Assembly (NCBI RefSeq): GCF_900105595.1
Contig: NZ_LT629784.1
Location: 744,001-808,000 of the forward strand
From: Stappia sp. ES.058
Lineage (GTDB): Bacteria; Pseudomonadota; Alphaproteobacteria; Rhizobiales; Stappiaceae
Direction of reading: 5' to 3'
DNA length: 64,000 nucleotides
The notes below the pieces were generated by a model. The model did not search any database and was not told where the DNA came from. It saw only the letters and a list, made by a program, of their open reading frames with translations. Numbering within the stretch: position 1 is the stretch's first letter; each line of letters starts with the position of its first letter. This document shows, one piece after another, positions 1 through 9,667 of the stretch. The position numbers and the translations under genes were made by a program.

Positions 1-40
1 CCATTTCCGGGCTGCCTCCTCTCAACGCTGGAGCAAGACC

Positions 41-271
41 ATGAGCATTGTCGCCCTTGTCATCGTCGCGGAGATCGGCACGGGCCTGTTCTTCGCGCTT
101 TATCTCGGCGCGCTGACCATCGGGCTGCGCGAGGACCGCGACTGTGCCCGCGTGCCGGTGCTCGACGCCACCGGCCGGGCACTCTTTCTGGCGGCAAAAA
201 CCGGCTTCGCCACCGGCATTCTGGCCGTCATCGTCCTGACCGTCCTGAACATCGCGGGGAGCGTGGCATGA
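41..271 (+). CDS. Small two-helix membrane protein, unrecognised
   Basis: The 76-residue product has a hydrophobic N-terminal helix (about residues 3-28), a short charged loop rich in Arg and Asp, and a second hydrophobic helix near residues 50-75, so it is probably a two-pass inner-membrane protein. A GGAGCAAG ribosome site precedes the ATG at a good distance. Its stop overlaps the next start (ATGA), so the two small genes are translationally coupled and probably form the tail of an operon that begins left of the window. No family is recognised. Confidence 0.6.
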   Translation: MSIVALVIVAEIGTGLFFALYLGALTIGLREDRDCARVPVLDATGRALFLAAKTGFATGILAVIVLTVLNIAGSVA

Positions 272-387
272 TCATCAACACGAACACGGAAACTGGCCGC
301 TGGGGCCGAACCTGGCCCTGGCTGCTGCTGTGGGGCGCGGCCCCAATGCCGCTCTATATCTGGCTCGTGGTGGGGATGCTGGTGTAG
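268..387 (+). CDS. 39-residue single-helix membrane protein
   Basis: A short ORF starts inside the stop of the previous gene (ATGA overlap) and encodes a 39-residue peptide with a Trp-rich hydrophobic segment covering most of its C-terminal two thirds, consistent with one membrane helix. The overlap and the hydrophobic composition are the evidence that it is real; such micro-proteins are often accessory subunits of a membrane complex encoded upstream, which here would lie outside the window. The family is not recognised. Confidence 0.5.
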   Translation: MIINTNTETGRWGRTWPWLLLWGAAPMPLYIWLVVGMLV

Positions 388-399
388 GCGGTCTTGCGC

Positions 400-2214
400 T
401 TAACCCGCATCTTCCTCCGCCAGGATTTCCAGTTCCAGCCAGGTTTCCTCGGCAGTCGCAAGTTTTTCCTGCGCTTTCGTCATTTTCGCCATCAGCGTGT
501 CGAAGCGCTTCGGGTTCTTTGCGAAGAGGTCTGGGTCGGCCAGCTCGCTCTGCATCTCCGAAATCTCCCGGCCCAGCTTTTCGATGTCCTTCGGCAGCGT
601 CTTCAACTGATGCTGCTGGGTGAAGCTGAGGCGCGACTTCTTCTTCGCCTTGGTCTCGGTCGGGGCTGATTTGCCCTTGGGCTTGGGCGCGTCGTCGCTC
701 CCGCGCGCGCCGCGTGCCGAGACGCCGGTGCCGCGCTGGGCGATCATGTCGGAATAGCCGCCGGCATATTCGCGCCAGACGCCATCGCCTTCGGCGAAGA
801 CGACGGAGGTCGCGACCCGGTCGAGAAAGTCGCGGTCGTGGCTGACCAGCAGCACCGTTCCCGGATAGTCGGCAAGCATTTCCTGAAGGAGATCCAGCGT
901 CTCCAGGTCGAGATCGTTGGTCGGTTCGTCGAGCACCAGCAGGTTGGACGGGCGCGCGAGCGCGCGCGCCAGCATCAGCCGTCCGCGTTCGCCGCCGGAC
1001 AGCGCGCCGACGGGGGTGCGCGCCTGTTCGGGCGCGAAGAGAAAGTCCTTCATGTAGGACACGACATGCCGCGCGCCGGAAGACAGGACCACCTGGTCGC
1101 CGCCGCCGCCGGTCAGCACCTCCGTGACCGTGTCGTCGTCGCGCAGGGATTCGCGCGCCTGATCCATCGTCACCATGTCGAGTGCCGAGCCCAGCGTCAC
1201 GCTGCCGCCGTCGGGCTCCAACGCGCCGGTGAGAAGCTTGAGCAAGGTGGTCTTGCCCGCGCCGTTCGGTCCGACAAGCGCGACCCGGTCGCCGCGCAGG
1301 ATGCGGATGGAAAAATCGCTGACGATCGGTCCTTCGCCATAGTTCTTGGAGATGCCCTTCGCCTCGATCACGCGCTTGCCGGAGACCTCCGCGTCGCCGA
1401 CCGTGAGCTTGACGTTGCCCTGCGGTCCGCGATGCGCCTTCTTTTGTGCCCTGAGATCGCCGAGTTCCCGCACCCGGCGCATGTTGCGCTTGCGTCTGGC
1501 GGTGACGCCATAGGTCATCCAGTGCTCTTCGCGCTTGATCTTCTGCGCAAGCTTCTGCTGGTCGCGCTCTTCCTGCTCGAAGACCTCGTCGCGCCACGCC
1601 TCGAAATGGGAAAAGCCCTTGTCCAGCCGCCGCGAGGTGCCCCGGTCGATCCACACGGTGGCGCGGGTGAGGTCGGCAAGAAAGCGCCGGTCGTGACTGA
1701 TTAGCACGATGGCCGACTTCATCGAGGCAAGCTCGCCCTCCAGCCATTCGATGGCCGGCAGGTCGAGGTGGTTGGTCGGTTCGTCGAGGAGCAGAATGTC
1801 AGGCTCGGGCGCAAGCGTGCGCGCAAGCGCGGCGCGGCGCTTTTCGCCGCCGGACAACCGGCCCGGGTGCTCCTCGCCGGTCAGGCCCAGAACGTCCAGA
1901 AGATACTGGGCGCGATAGGGATCGTCGCCCGGCGCCAACCCGCTGGTCACATAGTCGAGCACGGAGGCCGCGGCGCCAAAGTCGGGTTCCTGCGGCAGGT
2001 AGCGCACGGTGCGGCCGGGCTGGAAAAACCGCTCGCCGGAATCCGCTTCAACCATGCCGGCGGCGATTTTCAGGAGTGTCGACTTGCCGGATCCGTTGCG
2101 GCCGACGAGGCCGATACGGTCTCCTTCCCCCACCTGGAGTTCGGCCGAGGTGAGCAGCGGCGTGCCGCCAAACGTGAGAGCGATGTCGCGAAGGTGCAAA
2201 AGAGGTGGTGCCAT
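400..2214 (-). CDS. ABC-F family ATPase (Uup-like)
   Basis: A 604-residue soluble protein with two ABC ATPase domains and no membrane segments, the hallmark of ABC-F proteins, which act on ribosomes or nucleic acids and not in transport. Domain 1 has Walker A GLVGRNGSGKST near residue 36 and signature LSGGEKRRAALA followed by LLLDEPTNHLD; domain 2 has ALVGPNGAGKTT, LSGGERGRLMLA and VLDEPTNDLD. A Lys/Glu-rich coiled coil forms the last ~80 residues, as in Uup. An Arg/Lys-rich linker joins the domains. It stands alone on the minus strand. Assignment to the Uup branch, and not another ABC-F, rests on the C-terminal coiled coil. Confidence 0.9.
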   Translation of the reverse strand: MAPPLLHLRDIALTFGGTPLLTSAELQVGEGDRIGLVGRNGSGKSTLLKIAAGMVEADSGERFFQPGRTVRYLPQEPDFGAAASVLDYVTSGLAPGDDPYRAQYLLDVLGLTGEEHPGRLSGGEKRRAALARTLAPEPDILLLDEPTNHLDLPAIEWLEGELASMKSAIVLISHDRRFLADLTRATVWIDRGTSRRLDKGFSHFEAWRDEVFEQEERDQQKLAQKIKREEHWMTYGVTARRKRNMRRVRELGDLRAQKKAHRGPQGNVKLTVGDAEVSGKRVIEAKGISKNYGEGPIVSDFSIRILRGDRVALVGPNGAGKTTLLKLLTGALEPDGGSVTLGSALDMVTMDQARESLRDDDTVTEVLTGGGGDQVVLSSGARHVVSYMKDFLFAPEQARTPVGALSGGERGRLMLARALARPSNLLVLDEPTNDLDLETLDLLQEMLADYPGTVLLVSHDRDFLDRVATSVVFAEGDGVWREYAGGYSDMIAQRGTGVSARGARGSDDAPKPKGKSAPTETKAKKKSRLSFTQQHQLKTLPKDIEKLGREISEMQSELADPDLFAKNPKRFDTLMAKMTKAQEKLATAEETWLELEILAEEDAG

Positions 2215-2290
2215 CGTGTCTCAGTAGGCAAAGACGCGTGTCTCCGCAACCGCCATGCGCGGGCAGCGGCGCAATTCGCTTCCCCGCGAT

Positions 2291-3016
2291 TCAGGCGTCC
2301 GGCAGGGCCTTCGCGGTTTTCAGGATATTGCGGGTCATGGACATGAGTTTCACCATTTCCCTGCGGGCCGCCTCCGGGTCATGAGCGGCAATGGCGTCGA
2401 GCACAAGTCGGTGCTGGTCGAGCGCGATCGGGTCGCTGACGCGCGGGTCCGAGGTGATCGAGATCGAAGCCCGCAAGGCGTTCTCGATGCAGGCGCCGAG
2501 GCCGGACAGCAAAGCATTGCGGCTCGCGGCGAGCATCAGTCGGTGAAAGCGCACATCCGCGTTCTGGGTGTCCGGGTTGCGCACGCCGTTGGCCGCGCCC
2601 ATGGCATCGAGCGCTTCGCGCATCGCGGCAATGGCCTCGTCATCCGCATGTCGCGCGGCCAGGGCCGCCGCTTCCGGCTCGACAAGGTCACGGATGCCAA
2701 CAAGCTCCGCGAGGATCTGGGTCTGCGGAACGACCTTGGCCCGCCAGGCAAGCATTTGCCCGTCGAGAAAATTCCAGTCGACTTCCGGGCGCACGCTGGT
2801 GCCATGCTTCGGGCGCGAGGAGATCAGGCCTTTGCCGACGAGCGTTTGCAGCGCCTCGCGCAGACAGGTCCGGCTGACGCCGAGATCGGCAAGCAGACCG
2901 GCCTCCGTCGGCAAGGTGCTGCCCGGAGGATAGGAGCCATCCAGTATGCGAAGGGCGATGATTTCCGCGACAGCGGATTTTAGGTTGCCCCGCAAGGGAG
3001 ACGCTGCGTCCTGCAT
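2291..3016 (-). CDS. GntR-family (FCD/FadR-type) transcriptional regulator
   Basis: A 241-residue regulator with an N-terminal winged helix (STLPTEAGLLADLGVSRTCL region, residues 33-53) and a helical FCD ligand-binding domain including DVRFHRLMLAASRN, whose Asp and His belong to the usual metal/carboxylate site. FCD regulators normally sense small carboxylic acids or sugar acids and repress a neighbouring operon. It diverges from the peptide-type ABC importer operon, the obvious candidate target, but no clear operator palindrome was found in the shared intergenic region. Confidence 0.85.
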   Translation of the reverse strand: MQDAASPLRGNLKSAVAEIIALRILDGSYPPGSTLPTEAGLLADLGVSRTCLREALQTLVGKGLISSRPKHGTSVRPEVDWNFLDGQMLAWRAKVVPQTQILAELVGIRDLVEPEAAALAARHADDEAIAAMREALDAMGAANGVRNPDTQNADVRFHRLMLAASRNALLSGLGACIENALRASISITSDPRVSDPIALDQHRLVLDAIAAHDPEAARREMVKLMSMTRNILKTAKALPDA

Positions 3017-3398
3017 CTGGCGTTTCTCAAGCCTGTTTTGTCGTTTGCGCGATATGCGGACATGCCATCGGTCATTGCTGCAAGCAAATCAAGAAAAACA
3101 CGCCGCGCCACCGGGTGCGGATTTGCATGCGGGCCCTGCCACTCTGCGGCATTTCGGAACGATGCAGCGAATATGTCCCGATTGTAGGGATGCTTTTTCA
3201 CCCTGCGTGGAATACCGGGAACATTCTCGGCTTTTTTCCGTCAGGCGGGAACAGGCAACGTTGCGGCATCTTGTCATTGCGGACGATTGGTGGAAAGCTT
3301 CGCTCACAACCACTCCATGTGTTCAGGAGCATCCGGACCCGCAGGTCCCCGACAAGAGGTGCGGCATTCGCATGGGGTGACAAGACCGGGAGTGAGAG
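3017..3398. other. Divergent intergenic region, no gene seen
   Basis: The 382 bp between the GntR regulator and the ABC importer SBP gene should hold the divergent promoters and the regulator operator. Short ORFs here lack ribosome sites and coding character. No clear palindromic operator, RNA gene or repeat could be made out by eye. A GGGAG-type ribosome site precedes the SBP start. Confidence 0.4.
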
Positions 3399-4997
3399 AT
3401 GACAATAAATGTTGGCGCGGGTTTGCGCGCAGGTCTGATCGCGGGAGCGCTCGTCGCGGTTTCCGCGCTCGGTGCGATGGCCGAAACGGTCTATCATCGC
3501 GGAAACGACGGCAATCCGGAGACGCTGGACCAGCACAAGACCTCCACGGTCGCGGAGGCACATATCCTGCGCGATCTTTACGAAGGGCTGATGGTCTATG
3601 ACGCGAAGGCCAGGGTCGTGCCGGGCGTGGCCGAAAGCCACACGGTGTCGGAAGACGGGACGGTCTACACGTTCACCCTGCGCGGCGACGCCAAATGGTC
3701 GAACGGCGACCCGGTGACGGCGGGCGATTTTGTTTATTCGCTGCAGCGGATCATGACGCCCGAGACCGGTGCGAAATACGCGAATATTCTGTACCCGATC
3801 AAGAACGCGGAAAAGGTCAACAAGGGCGAGCTTGCGCCCGGCGAGCTCGGCGTCAAGGCGGTCGATGACGCGACGCTCGAGATCACGCTCGAGCAGGCGA
3901 CGCCGTTCTTCCTGGAACTCCTGACCCACCAGACCGGACTGCCGGTGCATCCGGCGACGGTCGAGGCGCATGGCTCCGACTTCGTGAAGCCGGAGAACTT
4001 CGTGTCCAACGGCGCTTTCACGCTTCAGGAGTTCACGCCCAACGACAAGCTCGTGGCGGTGAAGAACGCGACCTATCACGGCGCCGACAGCGTTTCGATC
4101 GACAAGGTGATCTTCTACCCGATCGAGGACCGGGCGTCCTGCGTGCGCCGATTCGAGGCCGGCGAGATCCATTCCTGCTCCGACCTGCCGACCGACCAGA
4201 TCGCGGATCTGCGCGCCAAGTTCGGCGATCAGGTGCGCACGCCACCTTATCTCGGCAACTACTATTACGCTGTGAACATGTCGAAGCCGCCGTTCGACGA
4301 CGTGCGCGTTCGTCAGGCATTGTCGATGGCCATCGACCGGGAGTATGTGGCCGAGGAAATCTGGGGCGGCACCATGGTTCCGGCCTATTCGCTGGTGCCT
4401 CCGGGGATCAACAACTACGGCGAGCCGGCCTATGCCGACTACAAGGGCGAGGCGATGCTCGACCGCGAGGACGAGGCGCTGGCGCTCCTGAAGGAGGCCG
4501 GTTTCGGACCCGATACGCCCCTGACGCTGGAGATCATGTACAACACCTCGGAAAACCACAAGAACACGGCAATCGCCATCGCCGACATGTGGAAGACGAT
4601 CGGGGTGGAAACCTCCATGATCAACCGCGACCTTGCCAGCCATTACGCGCATCTTCGCGACAAGGGCGACTTCGACATCGCGCGTGCCGGCTGGATCGGC
4701 GACTATTCGGATCCGCAGAACTTCCTGTTCCTCGTGGAATCCGACAATGACGGCTTCAACTACGCCAATTACAAGAACGCCGACTACGATGCGCTGATGG
4801 ACAAGGCGGCGGCGGAAACGGATCTGGAGAAGCGCGCCGACATCCTGCAGGAGGCGGAAGCGATCTTCATGCGCGACCTGCCGTTCATCCCGATCCTCTA
4901 CTATTCCTCGCACTCGCTGGTCTCGCCCACGATCAAGGGCTGGGAGGACAACCTCCAGAACGTGCATCCGACGCGTCTGATCTCGATCGAGGGCTGA
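3399..4997 (+). CDS. Periplasmic oligopeptide-type ABC transporter substrate-binding protein (OppA-like)
   Basis: A 532-residue family 5 extracellular solute-binding protein. A signal peptide (basic start, hydrophobic core, AMA cleavage site near residue 28) directs it to the periplasm. The mature protein starts ETVYHRGNDGNPETLDQHKT, typical of peptide-binding OppA/DppA proteins, and carries LYEGLMVYD, SEDGTVYTFTLR and an NYANYKNADYDALM stretch as in that family. It is the first gene of an SBP-permease-permease-ATPase operon and is followed by a hairpin, which usually leaves the SBP more abundant than the membrane parts. Peptide is the family default; the actual substrate is not known. Confidence 0.9.
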   Translation: MTINVGAGLRAGLIAGALVAVSALGAMAETVYHRGNDGNPETLDQHKTSTVAEAHILRDLYEGLMVYDAKARVVPGVAESHTVSEDGTVYTFTLRGDAKWSNGDPVTAGDFVYSLQRIMTPETGAKYANILYPIKNAEKVNKGELAPGELGVKAVDDATLEITLEQATPFFLELLTHQTGLPVHPATVEAHGSDFVKPENFVSNGAFTLQEFTPNDKLVAVKNATYHGADSVSIDKVIFYPIEDRASCVRRFEAGEIHSCSDLPTDQIADLRAKFGDQVRTPPYLGNYYYAVNMSKPPFDDVRVRQALSMAIDREYVAEEIWGGTMVPAYSLVPPGINNYGEPAYADYKGEAMLDREDEALALLKEAGFGPDTPLTLEIMYNTSENHKNTAIAIADMWKTIGVETSMINRDLASHYAHLRDKGDFDIARAGWIGDYSDPQNFLFLVESDNDGFNYANYKNADYDALMDKAAAETDLEKRADILQEAEAIFMRDLPFIPILYYSSHSLVSPTIKGWEDNLQNVHPTRLISIEG

Positions 4998-5013
4998 GCG
5001 CTCTTTCCACGCA

Positions 5014-5037
5014 GGAGGCGGGGTCTCATCCGCCTCC
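5014..5037 (+). promoter_or_regulatory. Intercistronic hairpin after SBP gene
   Basis: A perfect 8-bp inverted repeat, GGAGGCGG and CCGCCTCC, with an 8-nt loop lies 17 bp after the SBP stop codon and over 110 bp before the first permease. No T tract follows. Such hairpins after SBP genes usually protect the upstream message from 3' decay or partly attenuate transcription. Confidence 0.55.
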
Positions 5038-5154
5038 CGCACATCCGCTCGTCGCGATCACGCAGGTTGCCTTGCCCGGGCGAACGCGCGCACGGTGGCG
5101 CAGCCTGTTTCGGTCGCGCAATGGTCGGCGACAAGGACGCGGAGCCCGCTTTAT

Positions 5155-6078
5155 ATGTTCGGTTATGTCACCCGCCGTCTGCTGACGGCGATCCCGACGC
5201 TCTTTGTGATCATCACAGGTGCGTTCTTCCTGATCCGGGTCGCGCCGGGCGGGCCGTTCAATCTGGAACGTCCGCTGGAAGCCAAGGTGATGGAGAACCT
5301 CAACCGGATCTATCATCTCGATAAACCGTTGTGGGAACAGTATCTCTACTATCTCGGCAATCTCGCACGCGGCGATTTCGGCCCGAGTTTCGTCTACCGG
5401 GATTTCTCGGTTGCGGAGTTGTTCGCCTCCGGCCTGCCGGTGTCCATCCAGATCGGAGCGGGCGCGCTCGTGCTTGCGCTGGTTGCGGGAACATTGCTCG
5501 GCATCGCTTCCGCGCTTCGCCAGAACCGCCCGGCCGATTATGGCATCGTCGGGCTGGCAACGCTTGGCATCACCATTCCCACCTTCGTGATCGCGCCGCT
5601 GCTGTCGCTGGTCTTCGGCGTCTGGCTCGGATGGCTGCCCGCCGGCGGATGGGGCGATGGCCAATGGTCCTTCAAGGTCCTGCCGATCGTCACGCTTGCC
5701 CTGCCGCAGATCGCCGTGGTCACGCGACTGACGCGCGGTGCGATGATCGAGGCGATGCGCTCCCACCACATCCGGACGGCCCGCGCCTACGGGCTGAAAC
5801 CCTGGACCGTGGTCGTCGTGCACGCGCTGCGCTCGGCGATCCTGCCGGTCGTATCCTATGCCGGCCCGGCGGCTGCAGCGCTTCTGACCGGCTCGGTCGT
5901 GGTGGAGACGATCTTCGGCATTCCCGGCGTCGGGCGCTATTTCGTTCAGGCTGCGCTCAACCGCGACTACACGCTGGTGATGGGAACGGTGATCGTCATC
6001 GCCATCTTCATCATCGTCTTCAATCTGGTGGTCGATCTGCTCTATGCGCTGATCGACCCGCGCGTGCGGCTGGGATAG
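5155..6078 (+). CDS. Peptide-type ABC transporter permease (OppB-like)
   Basis: The start is placed at the ATG giving MFGYVTRRLLTAIPTLFVI, the normal N-terminus of OppB/DppB permeases; an upstream extension of 20 residues in the same frame has no family character. The 307-residue protein has six hydrophobic helices and the ABC permease EAA-type loop near RTARAYGLKPWTVVVVHALR. GVGRYFVQAALNRDYTLVMG is the usual C-terminal segment. It pairs with the downstream OppC-like gene, which begins 3 bp after the stop. Confidence 0.92.
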   Translation: MFGYVTRRLLTAIPTLFVIITGAFFLIRVAPGGPFNLERPLEAKVMENLNRIYHLDKPLWEQYLYYLGNLARGDFGPSFVYRDFSVAELFASGLPVSIQIGAGALVLALVAGTLLGIASALRQNRPADYGIVGLATLGITIPTFVIAPLLSLVFGVWLGWLPAGGWGDGQWSFKVLPIVTLALPQIAVVTRLTRGAMIEAMRSHHIRTARAYGLKPWTVVVVHALRSAILPVVSYAGPAAAALLTGSVVVETIFGIPGVGRYFVQAALNRDYTLVMGTVIVIAIFIIVFNLVVDLLYALIDPRVRLG

Positions 6079-6081
6079 GCG

Positions 6082-7206
6082 ATGACCGTGGCAGTTACCC
6101 AGTCGAGGCCCGTGGAGGGCCGGTCGCTCTGGCAGGACGGGCTCGCGCGCCTGCGCCGCAACCGTGCGGCGATGGCAAGCCTCGTCTTTCTTGTGCTGAT
6201 GGCGCTCATGTGCCTTATCGGCCCCTATCTGACCGGACACGGCTACGACCAGGTCTATCGCTCCTATGTGAAAGTCGGACCGAGCCTTGCGCCCTATCCC
6301 AAGGCCGATGCGATCGCGCCGGCCGCGCGCGATGCGCTGAAGCGGGCGCGCGTGGACGTCGGCGAACCCATCGAGATCGTTGGCGAAAGCGTGCGCATCC
6401 CCGTGTTCTCGTCGCGAGACCTCGATCCGCGCATCGTGCGCTATGTCGATCGGGTGGATATCTTCTCCGGCGCCCGGCTGGAAGAGGTCGCGGGTGACGG
6501 ACGAACCGGCGTCATCGTCGCGGACATCGAGCGCTTCACCTTTCTCTTCGGCACCGATGCGACCGGCCGCGACCTGTTCACGCGCACGCTGATCGCCGGG
6601 CGGATCTCGCTGACCATCGGGTTGCTGGCGACCGTGGTCGCCATCGTCATCGGCGTGACCTATGGCGCGGTCTCGGGCTATCTCGGCGGGCGGGTCGACC
6701 TCGTGATGATGCGCGTCGTCGACGTTCTCTACTCGTTGCCCTTCATCTTTTTCGTGATCCTGCTGGTCGTCTTTTTCGGGAGAAACTTCGTGCTGATGTT
6801 CATCGCCGTCGGTGCGGTGGAATGGCTCGACATGGCCCGGATCGTGCGCGGCCAGACGCTCAGCCTGAAGCGCCAGGAGTTCATCCAGGCGGCCGAGGCG
6901 CTGGGCGTGGAGAACACCGGCATCCTGCGCCGTCACATCATCCCCAATCTGACCGGCCCGGTGGTGATCTACATGACGCTGCTGGTGCCGCGCGTAATCC
7001 TGCTGGAAAGCTTCCTCTCGTTCCTCGGTCTCGGCGTCCAGGAACCGATGACCAGTTGGGGCGTACTGATTTCCGAAGGCGCGCGCGACATCGAGGGCAA
7101 TCCGACGATGCTGCTGTTTCCCGCGATTTTCCTGACGACGACACTGTTTGCGCTGAACTTCATCGGCGACGGGCTGCGCGATGCGCTCGACCCGAAGGAT
7201 CGCTGA
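6082..7206 (+). CDS. Peptide-type ABC transporter permease (OppC-like)
   Basis: A 374-residue inner-membrane permease with N-terminal cytoplasmic tail, one helix, a long periplasmic region (roughly residues 50-165), then five helices with the motif FGTDATGRDLFTRTL before the core and an EAA loop around QAAEALGVENTGILRRHIIPN. The insert between the first two helices is long, as in YejE-like and several OppC proteins. It lies between the OppB-like gene and the fused ATPase gene with almost no spacing, so the operon is intact. Confidence 0.92.
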   Translation: MTVAVTQSRPVEGRSLWQDGLARLRRNRAAMASLVFLVLMALMCLIGPYLTGHGYDQVYRSYVKVGPSLAPYPKADAIAPAARDALKRARVDVGEPIEIVGESVRIPVFSSRDLDPRIVRYVDRVDIFSGARLEEVAGDGRTGVIVADIERFTFLFGTDATGRDLFTRTLIAGRISLTIGLLATVVAIVIGVTYGAVSGYLGGRVDLVMMRVVDVLYSLPFIFFVILLVVFFGRNFVLMFIAVGAVEWLDMARIVRGQTLSLKRQEFIQAAEALGVENTGILRRHIIPNLTGPVVIYMTLLVPRVILLESFLSFLGLGVQEPMTSWGVLISEGARDIEGNPTMLLFPAIFLTTTLFALNFIGDGLRDALDPKDR

Positions 7207-7207
7207 G

Positions 7208-8833
7208 ATGAAACAGGCGGCAATGACAGCGGACGACGATCTCGTGCTCGACATTCGCGGACTGGACGTCACCTTTTCGACCAATGACGGCGATGTCCAG
7301 GCCGTGCGCGGCATCGATCTTCACGTGCGCAAGGGCGAGACGGTTGCGGTCGTGGGCGAAAGCGGCTCCGGCAAGAGCCAGACCATGATGGCGGCCATGG
7401 GGCTGTTGGCCGATAACGGCCGCGCCACCGGCGAGGTTCTCTACCGGGGCCGCAATCTGCTGACATTGCGTCCAAAGGCGCTGAACGCGGTACGTGGTGC
7501 AAAGATCACCATGATCTTCCAGGAGCCGATGACCTCGCTCGATCCACTCTACACGGTGGAACGACAGCTGAGCGAGCCGCTGGTCGAACATGGCGGGTTG
7601 TCCTGGAAGCGGGCGTCGCGCCGGGCTCTGGAGCTTCTGGAGCTGGTCCGCATTCCCGATCCCTCCGACAAGCTGCGGGCCTACCCCTACGAATTGTCGG
7701 GTGGCCAGCGTCAGCGGGTGATGATCGCCATGGCGCTTGCCAACGACCCGGACGTCCTGATCGCGGACGAGCCGACGACCGCGCTCGACGTTACCACCCA
7801 GGCGCAGATCCTCGACCTCATCGCCGATCTTCAGGAGCGCACCGGCGTGGCGGTGGTGTTCATCACCCACGATCTCGGCATCGTGCGGCGCATCGCTGAC
7901 CGGGTGGTGGTGATGAAGGACGGCGAGGTGGTTGAAACCGGGTCAACGGATGCGCTCTTCGCCGCGCCGCGCCAGGCCTACACGCGCATGTTGCTGGATG
8001 CGGAACCGTCCGGTCATAAGGAGCCGGTGCCCGAAAGCCGACCGATCGTCGTCGGTGCACAGAAGCTCGGCGTCGCCTTCCGCATTCAGCAGGGTTTCCT
8101 GAAACCGCCGACAGTCCTCAAGGCGGTCGACGATGTGTCGCTGACGGTGCGCGAGGGGCAGACGCTCGGGATTGTTGGCGAATCCGGATCCGGGAAATCG
8201 ACGCTGGGGCGCGCGCTTTTGCAACTGCTTCCCCATAGCGGGCGAGTGCAATTCGAGGGGCGCGATATCTCCAACGCCGACAAGGCGGGCATGCGCGCGA
8301 TCCGCCGCCAGATGCAGCTGGTGTTCCAGGATCCCTTCGGATCCCTCAGCCCGCGCATGACGGTCGGTCAGATCGTGACCGAGGGGTTGTTGGTGCATGA
8401 GCCGTCGCTGTCGCGGCGCGACCGCGACCTGCGCGCCTGTGCAGCCCTTCAGGAAGTGTCGCTCGACCCGTCGGTGCGCAACCGCTATCCGCATGAATTC
8501 TCCGGCGGTCAGCGCCAGCGCATCGCGATCGCGCGCACGATGGTGTTGAAGCCGCGTCTCGTGGTGCTCGACGAACCGACGTCGGCGCTGGACCGGACCA
8601 TCCAGAAACAGATCGTCGATCTGTTAAGGGATCTTCAGCGCGACCACGGACTCACCTATCTCTTCATCAGTCACGATCTCGCCGTGGTCCGGGCGCTGGC
8701 CGACACGATCATCGTGATGAAGAGCGGACGGGTGGTGGAGGCGGGGCCGGCGGAAGCGGTCTTTTCCGCCCCCGCCGATCCCTATACGCGTGCGTTGATG
8801 GCGGCGGCGCTGGCTCCTGTTGCAGCCGGGTAG
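7208..8833 (+). CDS. Double-domain ABC transporter ATPase (OppD-OppF fusion)
   Basis: The ATG at 7208 follows the permease stop by 1 bp and gives [11 protein letters not shown]; nine residues further upstream in frame lie within the permease gene. The 541-residue protein joins two nucleotide-binding domains: domain 1 with [26 protein letters not shown] and DEPTTALDV, domain 2 with [25 protein letters not shown] and [10 protein letters not shown]. OppD and OppF are separate in many bacteria; the fused form is common in alphaproteobacterial YejF-like systems. It powers the permease pair encoded upstream. Confidence 0.93.
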   Translation: MKQAAMTADDDLVLDIRGLDVTFSTNDGDVQAVRGIDLHVRKGETVAVVGESGSGKSQTMMAAMGLLADNGRATGEVLYRGRNLLTLRPKALNAVRGAKITMIFQEPMTSLDPLYTVERQLSEPLVEHGGLSWKRASRRALELLELVRIPDPSDKLRAYPYELSGGQRQRVMIAMALANDPDVLIADEPTTALDVTTQAQILDLIADLQERTGVAVVFITHDLGIVRRIADRVVVMKDGEVVETGSTDALFAAPRQAYTRMLLDAEPSGHKEPVPESRPIVVGAQKLGVAFRIQQGFLKPPTVLKAVDDVSLTVREGQTLGIVGESGSGKSTLGRALLQLLPHSGRVQFEGRDISNADKAGMRAIRRQMQLVFQDPFGSLSPRMTVGQIVTEGLLVHEPSLSRRDRDLRACAALQEVSLDPSVRNRYPHEFSGGQRQRIAIARTMVLKPRLVVLDEPTSALDRTIQKQIVDLLRDLQRDHGLTYLFISHDLAVVRALADTIIVMKSGRVVEAGPAEAVFSAPADPYTRALMAAALAPVAAG

Positions 8834-8914
8834 GGGCCGTTTTCCGCGCTCGCATCCGCACCTGCAATCGGTTAAAAGACTTGCGATCAGTGCTTGGAAC
8901 GCTTGGAGAAAGAC

Positions 8915-9649
8915 ATGGTGTCTAAGGGACCGGACAAGATGCAGCCCCTTTCGGGCGCGGGGCTTTCCCGTCGATCGTTCGTGATTGGTGCGCCGTTGTT
9001 TCTGGCCGCCTGCCAGTCGAGCGGTGTGGGCGGCGGTGTTTCGACGGTCGGGTTGCACAATCAGCCGGACCTGCCGGGCGAGGACTTCGACTATGCGGCG
9101 GCCTATGCCGCGACGACGGATTACGACTTCAAGGTTCCCGCGATCGCCTACAAGAATTTCGACAGGAAGTACTGGCGCCAGGTTGTCGACTACGACACCC
9201 GGGAACGCCCCGGGACCATCATCGTCGATCCCTATTCCCGGTTTCTCTACTGGACGCTTCCAGGCGGCAAGGCGCTGCGCTACGGCATCGGCGTCGGGCG
9301 CGCCGGCTTTTCCTGGAGCGGCGATGCCAAGGTGCGGGTCAAGCGCGTCTGGCCGCTCTGGCGCCCTCCGCGAGAAATGATCGCGCGCAATCCGGCGCTG
9401 GAGAAATACTGGAAGGACGGCTATCCGCGCGGTCCGCGCAATCCGCTCGGTGCGCGGGCGCTGGACCTTTGGCAGGGCAGCGTCGACACGCTGTATCGCA
9501 TCCACGGCACGAAGAAGCCGGACAGCATTGGCCGCAACGTGTCCTCCGGCTGCATCCGCATGTGGAACCAGGACATCATGGACCTGTTCAAGCGCGTGCC
9601 GACCCACACCAAGGTCGTGGTCCTGTCCAAGGCTCCAAAGACCGGTTGA
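8915..9649 (+). CDS. L,D-transpeptidase, YkuD/ErfK family, exported
   Basis: The start at 8915 follows a GGAG ribosome site at 6 bp; an in-frame TTG further upstream is less likely. The 244-residue product has an RRSF twin-arginine-like motif, a hydrophobic segment and an LAAC lipobox-like site, so it is probably a periplasmic lipoprotein. The YkuD catalytic motif is clear near the C-terminus: YRIHGTKKPDSIG then SSGCIRM with the nucleophilic Cys. These enzymes form 3-3 cross-links in peptidoglycan or attach proteins to it. No operon partner is evident. Confidence 0.9.
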   Translation: MVSKGPDKMQPLSGAGLSRRSFVIGAPLFLAACQSSGVGGGVSTVGLHNQPDLPGEDFDYAAAYAATTDYDFKVPAIAYKNFDRKYWRQVVDYDTRERPGTIIVDPYSRFLYWTLPGGKALRYGIGVGRAGFSWSGDAKVRVKRVWPLWRPPREMIARNPALEKYWKDGYPRGPRNPLGARALDLWQGSVDTLYRIHGTKKPDSIGRNVSSGCIRMWNQDIMDLFKRVPTHTKVVVLSKAPKTG

Positions 9650-9667
9650 CGCGCCTGCTTGTTTTTC

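Noticed and set aside
5026..7314. Long minus-strand open frame opposite the ABC permease genes
   Set aside because: Its His/Asp/Arg-rich sequence is an antisense artefact of high GC3 codons. The plus-strand permeases have clear family motifs.
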